Below are positions 6,245 through 13,959 of a DNA stretch of 15,635 nucleotides, in pieces (position 1 is the first letter of the stretch; each line of letters starts with the position of its first letter). Both the position numbers and the translations under genes were made by a program. The notes under the pieces were generated by a model. It did not search any database and was not told where the DNA came from. It saw nothing but the letters and a program-made list of their open reading frames with translations. The stretch comes from Planctomycetota bacterium. Its GTDB lineage: Bacteria; Planctomycetota; B15-G4. The stretch is taken from assembly GCA_003644265.1 (NCBI GenBank), contig QNBX01000109.1, positions 1-15,635 on the forward strand, written 5' to 3'.

Positions 6245-6322
6245 AGCGCCGCCCTGTTCTAGACCGCCGTGGCGGGTGCTGCGCTTCCAAGGCCGTGTAC
6301 AGGTCATCCAGGCGGCCTCGCT

Positions 6323-6370
6323 GCGGCGCGAGTTGGCGTAGGCCGCGCGGGCCATCGCGGAGGCGCGCGG
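6323..6370 (+). repeat. Copy B of the dispersed 40-bp sequence beyond the ATPase 3' end
   Basis: The partner of 239-285, with about 33 of 40 bases shared over 6327-6366. It lies 106 bp beyond the stop of the intact ATPase (6476), in the 231-bp gap between convergent genes. Its plus-strand frame is broken by a TAG after LRRELA, so whatever it encoded is decayed. A short palindrome (TCACCC, centre C, GGGTGA) at 6440-6452 is the only other structure I see in the gap. Confidence 0.5.
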
Positions 6371-6475
6371 GTAGGGGCGCGGCTTCCCCCCGCTCGGCCA
6401 CTCCTGTCCAGCGACCGGCAGCGCGCGAGCCCAGAGCTGTCACCCCGGGTGAAAGGAAAGCGAACCGAACCGCTC

Positions 6476-7735
6476 TCACCCCATCGCGGGCGTCTCCCAC
6501 AACGACCGGATCGGCACGCCGCGGAGCTTGGGGCCGAACGGCAGGTTGTGCTCGCCGTCGTAGAGCACCACGCCGGCGGCGAAGCGCTCCCCCGTGGCGT
6601 CTCGTAGCTTCTTCAGGCCCTTGAAGTCGGCGGGGGTGATGGTCGCACCGGCCTTCACCTCGACGCCGGCCAACTGGCGCGCGCCGCGCTCGATCACGAT
6701 GTCGACCTCGGCGGCGCCGTCGCGCTCACGGTAGTGCAGGAAGGTGGCGGGGCCCTGTGTCGCGCTGGCCAGCCTGCGCAGCTCCTGGAACACGAAGGTC
6801 TCCACCAGCGGGCCAAGAGCTGAGCGATCTGCGGCCAAGCTGTCGCGGTCGTGGTCGAGCAGGGCACAGGCCAGACCGCTGTCGCCCAGGTGCAGCTTGG
6901 GCGACCGGATGAGCCGGCGCAGCTTGCTGGAGTGCCAGGGAGGCAGCCGCTCCAACAGGAAGACGCGCTCGAGCACGGTCAGGTACTGATTGATGGTCGG
7001 CCGGCTGAGCTGGAAGGGGGCCGCCAAGGCGTTGATGTTGAGCGTCTGCGCGGTGCGTTCGGCCGCGAGCGTCAACAGCCTCGCCAGGTCGTCCAGCCGC
7101 ATCACCGAGCGCACCTCGCGCACGTCACGCTGGACGATGGTGTTGATGTAGGCCTCGTACCAAGCCCTGCGCCGGGCCTGCGTTCCGCGCTCAAGCGCCG
7201 CGGGGTAGCCCCCCGAGACGACGCGCTCCAGCAGTTCGCCCCCCAGCCGGCCTCCGCCCGCCGACTCCAGACCGTCACCAAACAGCGCGTCCAGGAAGCC
7301 CGAGGCGGATCCGCTCAGCTCGGCCTGGGACAGCGGGTGCAGCCGAACGATCTCCATGCGGCCGGCGAGCGAGTCGGCCAGCTTGGGCAACAGCAGCACA
7401 TCGGTCGAGCCGGTCAGCAGGAAGCGGCCGGGAACGCGGTCTCTGTCCACCAGCAGCTTGAGCGTGGAGAACAGCGCGGGGACGTGCTGGACCTCGTCCA
7501 AGATGACCCGCTCGGGCAGCTCGGCCACGAAGCCCATGGGGTCCTCGATCGCCACGGATCGCAGCTCTGGATCATCGAAGCTCACGAAACGGTAGCCGAG
7601 CTCGTCCCCCACCATCTGGGCCAGGGTGGTCTTGCCGCACTGGCGGGGCCCGTGGATCAGGACAACCGGCGAGTCCGCGAGAGCCGCCCGGAGCCGCGGC
7701 TCGACATCGCGGCGATAGGTGGGCCCGCCCAGCAT
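6476..7735 (-). CDS. AAA_14/DUF4143 ATPase with PD-(D/E)XK-like C-terminus, intact (419 aa)
   Basis: A P-loop ATPase of unknown cellular role and the close, gapless paralogue of the interrupted gene at 305-1549 (well over half identical by eye). Walker A is GPRQCGKT (residues 29-36), Walker B RVILDEVQ (76-83, D80/E81), LTGS (107-110) is sensor-like, GGYPAAL marks DUF4143, and VQRDVREVR follows. The C-terminal nuclease-like core keeps D345, E359 and K361 (AEVDIVIE, then GVEVKAGA), so unlike the protein at 1684-3000 its PD-(D/E)XK residues are present. The frame is open back to 7855, but that extension translates the direct-repeat array. ATG 7735 is therefore chosen: it aligns exactly with the paralogue's start and lies 15 nt after the last repeat unit begins. 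GGCGG of that unit is the only ribosome-binding candidate. The 170-bp gap from the gene upstream suggests separate expression. Confidence 0.9.
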   Translation of the reverse strand: MLGGPTYRRDVEPRLRAALADSPVVLIHGPRQCGKTTLAQMVGDELGYRFVSFDDPELRSVAIEDPMGFVAELPERVILDEVQHVPALFSTLKLLVDRDRVPGRFLLTGSTDVLLLPKLADSLAGRMEIVRLHPLSQAELSGSASGFLDALFGDGLESAGGGRLGGELLERVVSGGYPAALERGTQARRRAWYEAYINTIVQRDVREVRSVMRLDDLARLLTLAAERTAQTLNINALAAPFQLSRPTINQYLTVLERVFLLERLPPWHSSKLRRLIRSPKLHLGDSGLACALLDHDRDSLAADRSALGPLVETFVFQELRRLASATQGPATFLHYRERDGAAEVDIVIERGARQLAGVEVKAGATITPADFKGLKKLRDATGERFAAGVVLYDGEHNLPFGPKLRGVPIRSLWETPAMG

Positions 7736-7816
7736 GCCGCCGATTGAAACTCTAGGATCCGCGAAATGCAACTTTGGAGAGCGCCAAACGTTACTTTGGA
7801 TTCCGCCGATCGCAAC
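7736..7816 (-). repeat. Degenerate direct-repeat array (3 full 22-bp units plus 15 nt) abutting the ATPase start
   Basis: On the minus strand the units start GTTGCGATCGGCGGAATC (7816-7795), GTAACGTTTGGCGCTCTC (7794-7773), GTTGCATTTCGCGGATCC (7772-7751) and GTTTCAATCGGCGGC (7750-7736). The last runs straight into ATG 7735. The period is exactly 22 bp, two helical turns, and two of the three full units end CCAAA. The pattern and final 15-nt spacing are the same as at 1550-1608 and 13-50. The rest of the gap, 7817-7905, holds nothing I can name. Confidence 0.8.
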
Positions 7817-7905
7817 CCAGGCCGTCGAGAGAAGCCGCCATCGGCGTAGAATCACGGGTTTGGGGACGCTTCATGGCACTTACGCTCTACGCACCCCCTC
7901 GCCAG

Positions 7906-8553
7906 CTACTCACCTCCCCCCTCGTCGCTCGGGGGCCTGTTGGCCTCAAGCCACAGCTCCAGCTTCCAGAGGAACCAATCGCTCAGCTGCGGGTAGTGGT
8001 CCGAGTGCAGGCTCGTGAAGTCCCGCAGCTCCTCGGCCAACAGGTCGCCCCCCGCGAAATTCGCGTCGTTGTAGGCCAGCGGGAACGCCTGCCCGTAGTC
8101 GGTCGCGGTGGCCTCGATGAACTCGGTCAACTCGCCGAAGCTGAAGGGCCGCTCGATACGATCGAGAGGCGCCTTGATCTCGCCCTCGTACTCATCCACC
8201 CAGCGCACGCGGATGCCGCCGTGCTTCAAGGGCCGCGCACGCAGTTCGATCACGTCATGCGTCGTCGACTGCAGCTCGATGCGCACGAGAACGGCCTCGC
8301 CGGGAGCGACGTCGGGCAGGAACTCACCGCCCATGAAGAACGGGTGGATCCTGCCGAGCGACTGGTTGGCATCACCGGTGACATCGAGCAGAAGCGGCTC
8401 AAGCTCGTCGAACCTGCCCGCCTCCCAGTAGTCGCGGATCATGGCGCGCCGCGCGGTCCCCTTGATGCCCGACAGGATCGCTATGAGCGGGTCGTCGCTG
8501 GCCCGATAGCTGTCCGGACGGAAGTCGAGCTCGAACTCAGGCGGGATGTTCAT
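7906..8553 (-). CDS. Conserved-looking protein of unknown function with LGRIHPFFMGGEFLPD motif (215 aa)
   Basis: I recognise the type from memory as a recurrent uncharacterised family: an early KGTARR-x-MIRDYWEAGR segment (about 31-47), the strong motif LGRIHPFFMGGEFLPD (66-81), a beta-rich part (VLVRIELQSTTHDVIELRAR, 88-107), then GGIRVRWVDEYEGEI (112-126). No catalytic motif, signal peptide or membrane segment is visible. The C-terminus is acidic and Gly-rich. ATG 8553 overlaps the stop of the preceding 70-aa gene (ATGA) and has GGAGG 7 nt upstream; the frame upstream of it belongs to no gene. Translational coupling to a small basic DNA-binding-like protein suggests the two act together, for example as toxin-antitoxin-like partners or an accessory module. 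That function is inference. Confidence 0.75.
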   Translation of the reverse strand: MNIPPEFELDFRPDSYRASDDPLIAILSGIKGTARRAMIRDYWEAGRFDELEPLLLDVTGDANQSLGRIHPFFMGGEFLPDVAPGEAVLVRIELQSTTHDVIELRARPLKHGGIRVRWVDEYEGEIKAPLDRIERPFSFGELTEFIEATATDYGQAFPLAYNDANFAGGDLLAEELRDFTSLHSDHYPQLSDWFLWKLELWLEANRPPSDEGGGE

Positions 8554-8762
8554 CGCACGCCCTCCGACAGCCGCGCGAGCACGCCGTCCCGGCTGCTGCG
8601 GGCCTGCTCGCGATCGCGTGTGCCGAGCGAGCGACGCACGCGGCGGATGCGTCCGTCGGCGGTGTTGAGGGTGTAGTGGATCCACCAGATGCCGTGGTTG
8701 TTCCACAGGTGATGGATGGGGTTCTCCGCGTCGACGCGGATGGAGAGCCAAGCGCTCTGCAT
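8550..8762 (-). CDS. Small basic protein resembling an integrase arm-type DNA-binding domain (70 aa)
   Basis: The sequence has the pattern of N-terminal arm-type or SAM-like domains of tyrosine recombinases: NPIHHLWNNHGIWWIHYTL (residues 14-32), then RRVRRSLGTRDREQARSSRD (40-59) and VLARL near the end. It lacks any recombinase catalytic domain, so it is a stand-alone domain rather than an integrase. Binding DNA, perhaps as a repressor, is likely but unproven. ATG 8762 is chosen because AAGGA lies 9 nt upstream; the frame is open further back but without a ribosome site. Its stop overlaps the start of the 215-aa gene (ATGA). A 12-bp inverted repeat about 60 bp upstream (8823-8868) is a candidate operator. 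Confidence 0.7.
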   Translation of the reverse strand: MQSAWLSIRVDAENPIHHLWNNHGIWWIHYTLNTADGRIRRVRRSLGTRDREQARSSRDGVLARLSEGVR

Positions 8763-8822
8763 GGAACGTGGTCCTTTCGAACGCACCAAGCACACGGCGC
8801 AGGGACACGCCGCCGGAAGCTT

Positions 8823-8868
8823 CGTTCGCCAGGGCTCCAGCGCCCCGCGCGCATCCCCCTGGCGAACG
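8823..8868. repeat. Perfect 12-bp inverted repeat upstream of the two-gene module
   Basis: Arms CGTTCGCCAGGG (8823-8834) and CCCTGGCGAACG (8857-8868) are separated by 22 bases, so the centres of the arms are 34 bp apart, about three helical turns. It lies in the 367-bp gap 8763-9129, between two minus-strand genes and 61 bp upstream of the 70-aa gene's start. It could be an operator for that gene or the terminator stem of the large gene upstream, although no T-run follows. A short tandem copy of GACTGCTCCCC lies near 9082-9103. Nothing else is seen in the gap. Confidence 0.6.
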
Positions 8869-9129
8869 CCGCCAGAGGACACCACCTTGGCCTTCCGAGC
8901 CAGGTTGGCCGATGCGCCCGCGCTGCCGCGAGCCCATCGTTCTTGATGCTGAGGAGCATTGTATCCCGGGCCCGGAAAGCTGGGAAGCGCCGTGCGTGTC
9001 ATGAGAACAGCGCGCGCGGGGAGCGACGCCGTCTTCCCGGAGAGAAGCGCGTCCCCCCCCGTCAGCCGCGCCCCCCGGTCACGACTGCTCCCCGACTGCT
9101 CCCCAACCGCACCCCCGCTCGCCACCCCC

Positions 9130-12100
9130 TCACCCCGGCTGAGACCTCGACCTCGCGCGCTCGACGGCGGCTTCGATCGCTCGGCGCATGGCGTCGCGGC
9201 CGTGGCCGCCGCAGGAGACCCAGGGCTTGGCCTGCTCGCTGGCGGCGCGGCGCATGGCGCGGCCGAGGCCGGTGCGCACGAAGCGCATCAGCACCAGCAC
9301 GTCAGCCTCGTGCAGGCGGCTCTTGAGCTCGTCGGTGGTGCGGCCCCAGTTGCTGCTCCAGCCGGGGAAGCGGAAGTCGAGCTTGCAGGCGCCCGGGTAG
9401 GTGGCCGCGAACCACTGGCGCAGGGACTGCTCGTAGGCCTGCTGCGTCTCGTTGCCGCCCACGAACAGCACCGACACCGGCGCGGCGCGGCCGGTCTTGG
9501 CGCTCTTGGCGCTCTTGGCGCTCTCGGCGGGCGACTCGGGCGCTCGCGCGGTGTCGAGGCGCTGGCGCAGGCCGCCCACCTGGATGGCGTCGGCGCCCAG
9601 CGCCTCGAGCCGTTCGATCAGGTCGCCGGCGCACTGATCGCCCACGGTGATGGCGCGGTGGGCCAGCTTGTTCAGCACGGTGATGGCCTCGTCGGTGCGG
9701 CCCAGGTTGAGGCGCAGGCGCAGGCCGGCGTCGAAGGCGTCCTCGCGATCCCAGGCCGGCGACCAGGCGCTCTCGTCGTCGAGCAGCTCGAGGAACTCCC
9801 GCTCGCGACCGTGGCGCTCGGCCAGCTCCTCGAGCGCGTCAAGCGCGCGCTCGGCGGCGCCCAGTCCGCGATCGCCGCCGTACAGGCTGCCGCGCAGCAG
9901 GTCGCGCCAAGCGCTCCAGCGCTCCTGCACCGTGAGCTGGGGTGACGCCGCACCCAACGCGTCGAGCACGGCCTTGCGGCTCTCGCGACCGACGGAGGCC
10001 AGGTGGCGCAGGTCGAGGATGCGCAGCATGTCGTGGGGGCGGCGGCGCAGGGCGTGCAGCGCCACCTCGGGGCTGGCGCGGGCATCGGCCAGCACGGCCA
10101 GGGACACGGCCTCCTCCACCAGGTCGCGCGGCAGGTCGTCGGCCAGGTCGTCGCCGTCCTGCAGCATCTGCAGCAGGGTCGAGACCGCCGGCGACAGCAC
10201 CGCCTGGTCGGCCTCGCGCAGCACCAGCAGCGTGACGTAGAAGCGGCAGCGGCGCAGCAGACCCGTGCGACGCCAGAACTCCGGCGCGTCGTCGTGCATG
10301 GCGGCCAGTGCGCGACGCAGGCGCTCGGCGGCGCGCGCGCGCTCGTCGTCGGGAGCCTCGTCGTCGGCCACCGCCGGCAGGGCCAGGGCCACCAGCGCTG
10401 AGGGCACGGCCTCGTTGACGCCGACGGCCTGCTCGAGCACCTCGCGCTGGGCGGCGAGCCCCTCCAGAAACGCCTCGCGCCCGTCCGGCGACGGCAGCTC
10501 CAGGTCCTCGATGGCCTTGACGCCCATGGCGATCAGCGCCCGGTCGGCCAGCAGCCGCCCGCGCTCGTAGCTGCTGAGCTGCTCCTCGGCCAGCAGCTTG
10601 TCGACCGCGTGGCGAGCCTCCGGAAAACGCCCGGCGCGACGCCAGCAGACCGCCATGCGCCGGCGCAGGTCGTGGTCGATGGAGTCCGGCAGCGGCCCGT
10701 CGCGCTGCTCAATCCGGGGACGCAGCCGCACGATGGCCTCGAGCACGCGCCGCACGGGCTCGGGATCGGCGTGCACCAGACCGTCCTTGGCCCAGCGCAG
10801 GATCGGTTCCAACATGCGGCCGGCCACCCGCGGCAGGTACGCCTCCAGCCACGGCAAGACCTGATCGACGGCCTCCGAGCGCAGCAGCGGCAGGATGATG
10901 GTCTCCGCCATGAGCGCCCCGGCCTCGCCGCCCGACGGGCCCAGCAGCGCCTCGCGGTCCGCGTCCCCCAACTCCACCTCGACGATGCGCGCCACCGTCT
11001 CGGGCGAGGCGTCCTCGCGCACGGCCCCCTGCACGTAGCCGCACAGGTACCAGGCGCGACTCTCCGCGTTGCCGCCCTTGCTCAGCGCCGCCAGATCCCG
11101 CCGCCGCAGAGCATCCACGTACCCGCGATGGAACCACGAGATCGTGCGCTTGGCGTTGAGCGCGAGCACCTCACGCACCAGGGCGTCGAGCTCATCGACC
11201 GACAGGGCGCCCGCCGAACGCGCCGCCGAAGCCACGGCCGTGTCGATCAACAGGTGGTCGAGCTGCGTGAACCCGGCGCGGTGCTCGGGGCCGGCGTTGG
11301 AGGGTGGGCCCGCGGCGGGAGGCTCGTGCGCGGCGCGTGGCTCGTGCGCTGCAGCTGGCTCGGGGCGCTCAAGCTGCTCGGCGGAGTCGGTCGCAGCGGG
11401 TGGCTCGACGGAACTGGCCAGCCCGCCGTGCTCGACTTGGCCGCGTCCGTCGCCCGCGCTGGGGTCAGGGGCCAAGCCGGAGCGTTCGTCGCGGCGGGTT
11501 CGATCGCCCAGGTCGGCGCCAGCGCTCCCGTCGGCGTGTTTGAGCACGCTGGCCGGCTCGGGCACGTCGGCCGGGGCAGCCTCCTCCGGCTGCAGCGCTT
11601 CGTCGGCGATCGCTGCGTGCGTACGGCGCGCCTGCTGCCCGGTGGCACTCGCGGCGCCAGCCTCGCGCTCAACGTCTCGCTCAGCCTCGCGCTCAACGTC
11701 TCGTTCAGCCTCGCGCTCAGCCTCTCGCTCAGCCTCTCGCTCTGCCTCTCGCTCTGCGTTGCGCGTAGCCTCGCGCGCAGCCTCGCGCGCAGCGTCCTGG
11801 GCACACGTAACGAGCCGCTCGCAGATGCGGTCGACCACGGGCCACCACACGGACGAGGTCACGCACGACATGACCTCCATGCAGAAGGTCACGCGCTGAA
11901 CGCTGTGCTCGCGGCCAGCGACCAACGCGTCAATACCGGCCACGGCCGCCGCCTCGTCCAGCGGGAGTTCGAAGCGCACGTCCTCGACGTCGCCGCCCGC
12001 GTGATCCACCCCCAGCGCGTCGTAGACAGCGGACAGCAACTCGACGCGACCCGAGACGTGCAGCTGACTCAGCAGCGACGCCAAGGCGTTGGCCGGCAAG

Positions 12101-12303
12101 CGCACCAGGTGCCGCAGCAGCAGGTCGGCCAAGGCCTCATCCGGCAGGGTGGCCACCCGCTGGGGTCGAAAGCTGAGCAGCTTGGCGAGGGCCAGCCCGA
12201 CCCCGCTGGGCCAGCCCGCCCCCGCCCGCAGCACAGCCAACTCGCTGGCTACGACCCGGCGCTCGTCCTCAGACAGACGTCTCCAAGCATCGTGAATACG
12301 CAT
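9130..12303 (-). CDS. Large helical-repeat protein with C-terminal DUF2325-like domain (1057 aa)
   Basis: The N-terminal ~160 residues are helical. Residues about 169-215 are a highly charged tetrapeptide repeat (EREA, some ERDV) predicted to be a long helix or coiled coil. A Pro/Ala/Glu-rich disordered stretch follows to about 335. From there to about 920 the protein is Leu/Ala/Arg-rich and resembles TPR or similar repeats (for example RLLADRALIAMGVKAIEDLE). A SAKSAKSAK linker precedes a C-terminal alpha/beta domain (about 943-1050) that begins VSVLFVGGNE and contains LHEADVLVLMRFVRTG and KPWVSCGGHG. This has the shape of DUF2325, a Rossmann-like domain of unknown function. No P-loop or membrane segment is seen. 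ATG 12303 has GGAGG 6 nt upstream. It is divergent from an ATPase pair across 459 bp, which hints at a shared, possibly signalling or defence role. Confidence 0.75.
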   Translation of the reverse strand: MRIHDAWRRLSEDERRVVASELAVLRAGAGWPSGVGLALAKLLSFRPQRVATLPDEALADLLLRHLVRLPANALASLLSQLHVSGRVELLSAVYDALGVDHAGGDVEDVRFELPLDEAAAVAGIDALVAGREHSVQRVTFCMEVMSCVTSSVWWPVVDRICERLVTCAQDAAREAAREATRNAEREAEREAEREAEREAERDVEREAERDVEREAGAASATGQQARRTHAAIADEALQPEEAAPADVPEPASVLKHADGSAGADLGDRTRRDERSGLAPDPSAGDGRGQVEHGGLASSVEPPAATDSAEQLERPEPAAAHEPRAAHEPPAAGPPSNAGPEHRAGFTQLDHLLIDTAVASAARSAGALSVDELDALVREVLALNAKRTISWFHRGYVDALRRRDLAALSKGGNAESRAWYLCGYVQGAVREDASPETVARIVEVELGDADREALLGPSGGEAGALMAETIILPLLRSEAVDQVLPWLEAYLPRVAGRMLEPILRWAKDGLVHADPEPVRRVLEAIVRLRPRIEQRDGPLPDSIDHDLRRRMAVCWRRAGRFPEARHAVDKLLAEEQLSSYERGRLLADRALIAMGVKAIEDLELPSPDGREAFLEGLAAQREVLEQAVGVNEAVPSALVALALPAVADDEAPDDERARAAERLRRALAAMHDDAPEFWRRTGLLRRCRFYVTLLVLREADQAVLSPAVSTLLQMLQDGDDLADDLPRDLVEEAVSLAVLADARASPEVALHALRRRPHDMLRILDLRHLASVGRESRKAVLDALGAASPQLTVQERWSAWRDLLRGSLYGGDRGLGAAERALDALEELAERHGREREFLELLDDESAWSPAWDREDAFDAGLRLRLNLGRTDEAITVLNKLAHRAITVGDQCAGDLIERLEALGADAIQVGGLRQRLDTARAPESPAESAKSAKSAKTGRAAPVSVLFVGGNETQQAYEQSLRQWFAATYPGACKLDFRFPGWSSNWGRTTDELKSRLHEADVLVLMRFVRTGLGRAMRRAASEQAKPWVSCGGHGRDAMRRAIEAAVERARSRSQPG
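9494..9529. repeat. 9-bp tandem repeat encoding a SAK-type linker
   Basis: About four units of GGCGCTCTT-type sequence encode the repeated Ser-Ala-Lys just before the DUF2325-like domain of the 1057-aa protein. The repeat keeps the reading frame, so copy number can vary without breaking the protein. Confidence 0.7.
11661..11798. repeat. 12-bp tandem repeat encoding the EREA-type charged segment
   Basis: About eleven imperfect units, with plus-strand cores such as GCCTCGCGCTCA and GCCTCTCGCTCA, encode Glu-Arg-Glu-Ala repeats with ERDV variants within residues 169-215 of the 1057-aa protein. Being a multiple of three, the repeat can expand or contract in frame. Confidence 0.8.
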
Positions 12304-12376
12304 GACGAGCCTCCGGTTCCCTGGACCGACTCGATCCTACCTCCGATGTAACGCCCGGCGTGGGGCCGTCGGCCGC

Positions 12377-12490
12377 CGGGCGTGGCGTCGGGCGGCGTCG
12401 GGCGTGGCGTCGGGCGGCGTCGGGCGGCATCGGGCGGCATCGGGCAGCAGCGGGCAGCAGCGGGCGGCAGCGGGCGGCAGCGGGCGTGGC
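12377..12490. repeat. Nested 10/12-bp minisatellite in the divergent intergenic region
   Basis: The order of units is CGGGCGTGGCGT, CGGGCGGCGT, the same two again, then CGGGCGGCAT twice, CGGGCAGCAG twice, CGGGCGGCAG twice and a final CGGGCGTGGC. Each unit or unit pair is immediately duplicated, the signature of stepwise slippage. It lies about 70 bp upstream of the 1057-aa gene and could affect its promoter. The rest of the 459-bp gap (12304-12762) holds AT-rich sequence near 12690-12750 but no gene. Confidence 0.85.
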
Positions 12491-12692
12491 AAGCCGAACG
12501 CTCGGCGCGGATGACAGAACGCGAGCCAGCCGGCGCACTGTCCAGGGTCACGCAGCCCCCAGCCATCAGCCCCCACTACAACCCGCGCCCTTGGCCCTTG
12601 GGGCACGGGGCGCCCATCGTCAATTCGGGCCCCATTGCCTAGTTTGCGCTACGTTCCCGGGGACGAGGGCACCGCTCCATCATGCGCCCTCC

Positions 12693-12716
12693 TTGATTTA
12701 CGTTGCTATAAACGTA
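12693..12716 (+). promoter_or_regulatory. AT-rich promoter-like segment with short inverted repeat
   Basis: In a GC-rich context this stretch holds TTGATT, an inverted repeat TACGTT (12699-12704) and AACGTA (12711-12716), and between them TATAAA preceded by TTGC, resembling a -10 element. TTGATT is only 8 bp from TATAAA, so the two cannot pair as -35 and -10, and no good -35 is seen at the proper distance. It is the most likely control region for the ATPase pair starting at 12763. Confidence 0.35.
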
Positions 12717-12762
12717 CGCTGCTTCCGTCGTATGTACACATTCCCACAGACAGAGAGCCCGC

Positions 12763-13959
12763 ATGAGAGCCTCACCTGGCGGCCAGCTCCCCATCGACGA
12801 GATCCACGGACGCGATGCGTTCATCGCTGAGCTGTGGCGCACTCTCGAGACGAACAGCATCCGGCTCGAGGCCGAGCGTCGCGTCGGCAAGACGCACGTC
12901 CTCAACAAGATGGAGGGCGAGCCCTCTGGCAACTGGGAGGTCATCAAGCTCGACCTCGAAGAGGTGCACTCGGCCATCGAGTTTGCCGAGCGCATCGGCG
13001 GGGCGGTACACCAGCGGCTCACCGGCTGGAAGAAGAAGGCCCGGCGCATCGGTGATGTGCTCGCGCAGTACGGCGGCGGCGGCAAGGTCGGCCCGCTGCG
13101 CTTTCCGCGGGCGGCCGATCGCCCCTCCGGCTACTGGAAGACGCTGCTCACCAGCGCGATCAACGACCTGGTGGAGCAGCAGGCGCAGACCGGCAAGCGT
13201 GTCGTGTTCTTGCTCGACGAGATGCCGTGGATGATCGCAGCCATCGCCGAGCGCGACCCCGACGGCGAGCACGCGGCGATGGAGGTGCTCGACGTGCTGC
13301 GGCGGCTGCGGCAGTCCACCGCCACAGGCGCGGGCTTCCGCATGGTGCTGTGCGGATCGGTCGGCATGCACCATGCCCTCGCCAGCCTGCGCGAGAAGGG
13401 CCACCGCAACCAACCCGTCAACGACATGGTGTTGGTGGAGGTGCCGCCGCTCGAGCCACGTGACGCACGTGAACTGGCCGCGAGACTGCTCGACGGCGAG
13501 GGCTTCTGCGGCGACAGAGACGGCGCGGTCGCGGCGCACATCGCGACGGTGTCGGGCTGTTTCCCGTACTACATCCACTGGATCGTGAGCCGGCTGCGCA
13601 GTGACGATCGGAGCGCCACCATCGCGGACGTGGACGCCGTGCTGCAATGGATGCTCACCGCCCCCCACGACCCGTGCAGCCTGCGACACTTCCGAGACCG
13701 GATCGGTACCTACTATCCTGGTGACGAGCGCACGGCACTGGCGCTGCTGGACCACGCCGCGGCGACGGAGGGCCCCATCGAGACCGACGAATTCGTCAAC
13801 GTCGCCAAGAGCGTCGGCGACGTCGACGCCCAGGCCACGCGCGACCTGCTGCGACTGCTGGCCGTCGATCACTACCTCGCGCGAGGCGACGACGGGCGCT
13901 ACCGCTTCCGGCATGCGTTGCTGCGGCGCTGGTGGCGCCTGGAACGGGGGCTGGCGTGA
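12763..13959 (+). CDS. STAND/archaeal-type AAA ATPase with C-terminal winged helix (398 aa)
   Basis: A P-loop ATPase of the type often annotated as archaeal ATPase (PF01637-like). Walker A reads AERRVGKT (residues 37-44); its first glycine is replaced by Ala, a variant tolerated in this family, and the RRVGKT form is typical. Walker B is VVFLLDEMPW (147-156, D152/E153), and RMVLCGSVGMH (about 195-205) is the sensor-1 strand. The C-terminal third ends in a winged-helix-like part closing with YRFRHALLRRWWRLE, characteristic of these ATPases. No nuclease or membrane part is visible. ATG 12763 has only a weak GAGAG upstream. The stop overlaps the GTG of the next ATPase (GTGA), so the two are translated together and probably form a complex. 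These proteins are usually linked to signalling, transposition or defence, but the partner and trigger here are unknown. Confidence 0.85.
   Translation: MRASPGGQLPIDEIHGRDAFIAELWRTLETNSIRLEAERRVGKTHVLNKMEGEPSGNWEVIKLDLEEVHSAIEFAERIGGAVHQRLTGWKKKARRIGDVLAQYGGGGKVGPLRFPRAADRPSGYWKTLLTSAINDLVEQQAQTGKRVVFLLDEMPWMIAAIAERDPDGEHAAMEVLDVLRRLRQSTATGAGFRMVLCGSVGMHHALASLREKGHRNQPVNDMVLVEVPPLEPRDARELAARLLDGEGFCGDRDGAVAAHIATVSGCFPYYIHWIVSRLRSDDRSATIADVDAVLQWMLTAPHDPCSLRHFRDRIGTYYPGDERTALALLDHAAATEGPIETDEFVNVAKSVGDVDAQATRDLLRLLAVDHYLARGDDGRYRFRHALLRRWWRLERGLA

Noticed and set aside
7736..7816. CRISPR-like array.
   Set aside because: The units follow each other with no spacers, are degenerate, and abut a start codon; no cas gene is present.
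7736..7855. N-terminal extension of the intact ATPase by 40 residues.
   Set aside because: It only translates the 22-bp repeat array. ATG 7735 lines up with the paralogue's start and with the family's normal beginning a little before Walker A.
8763..9125. Longer version (191 aa) of the 70-aa protein.
   Set aside because: The upstream part is low-complexity, crosses the inverted repeat and lacks a ribosome site, whereas ATG 8762 has AAGGA 9 nt upstream.
10609..12351. A 580-aa plus-strand frame opposite the 1057-aa gene.
   Set aside because: It is an open frame caused by GC-biased codons. Its translation is low-complexity (for example the LSLSLALS run mirrors the EREA repeat) and shows no domain, while the minus strand has a ribosome site and recognisable structure.
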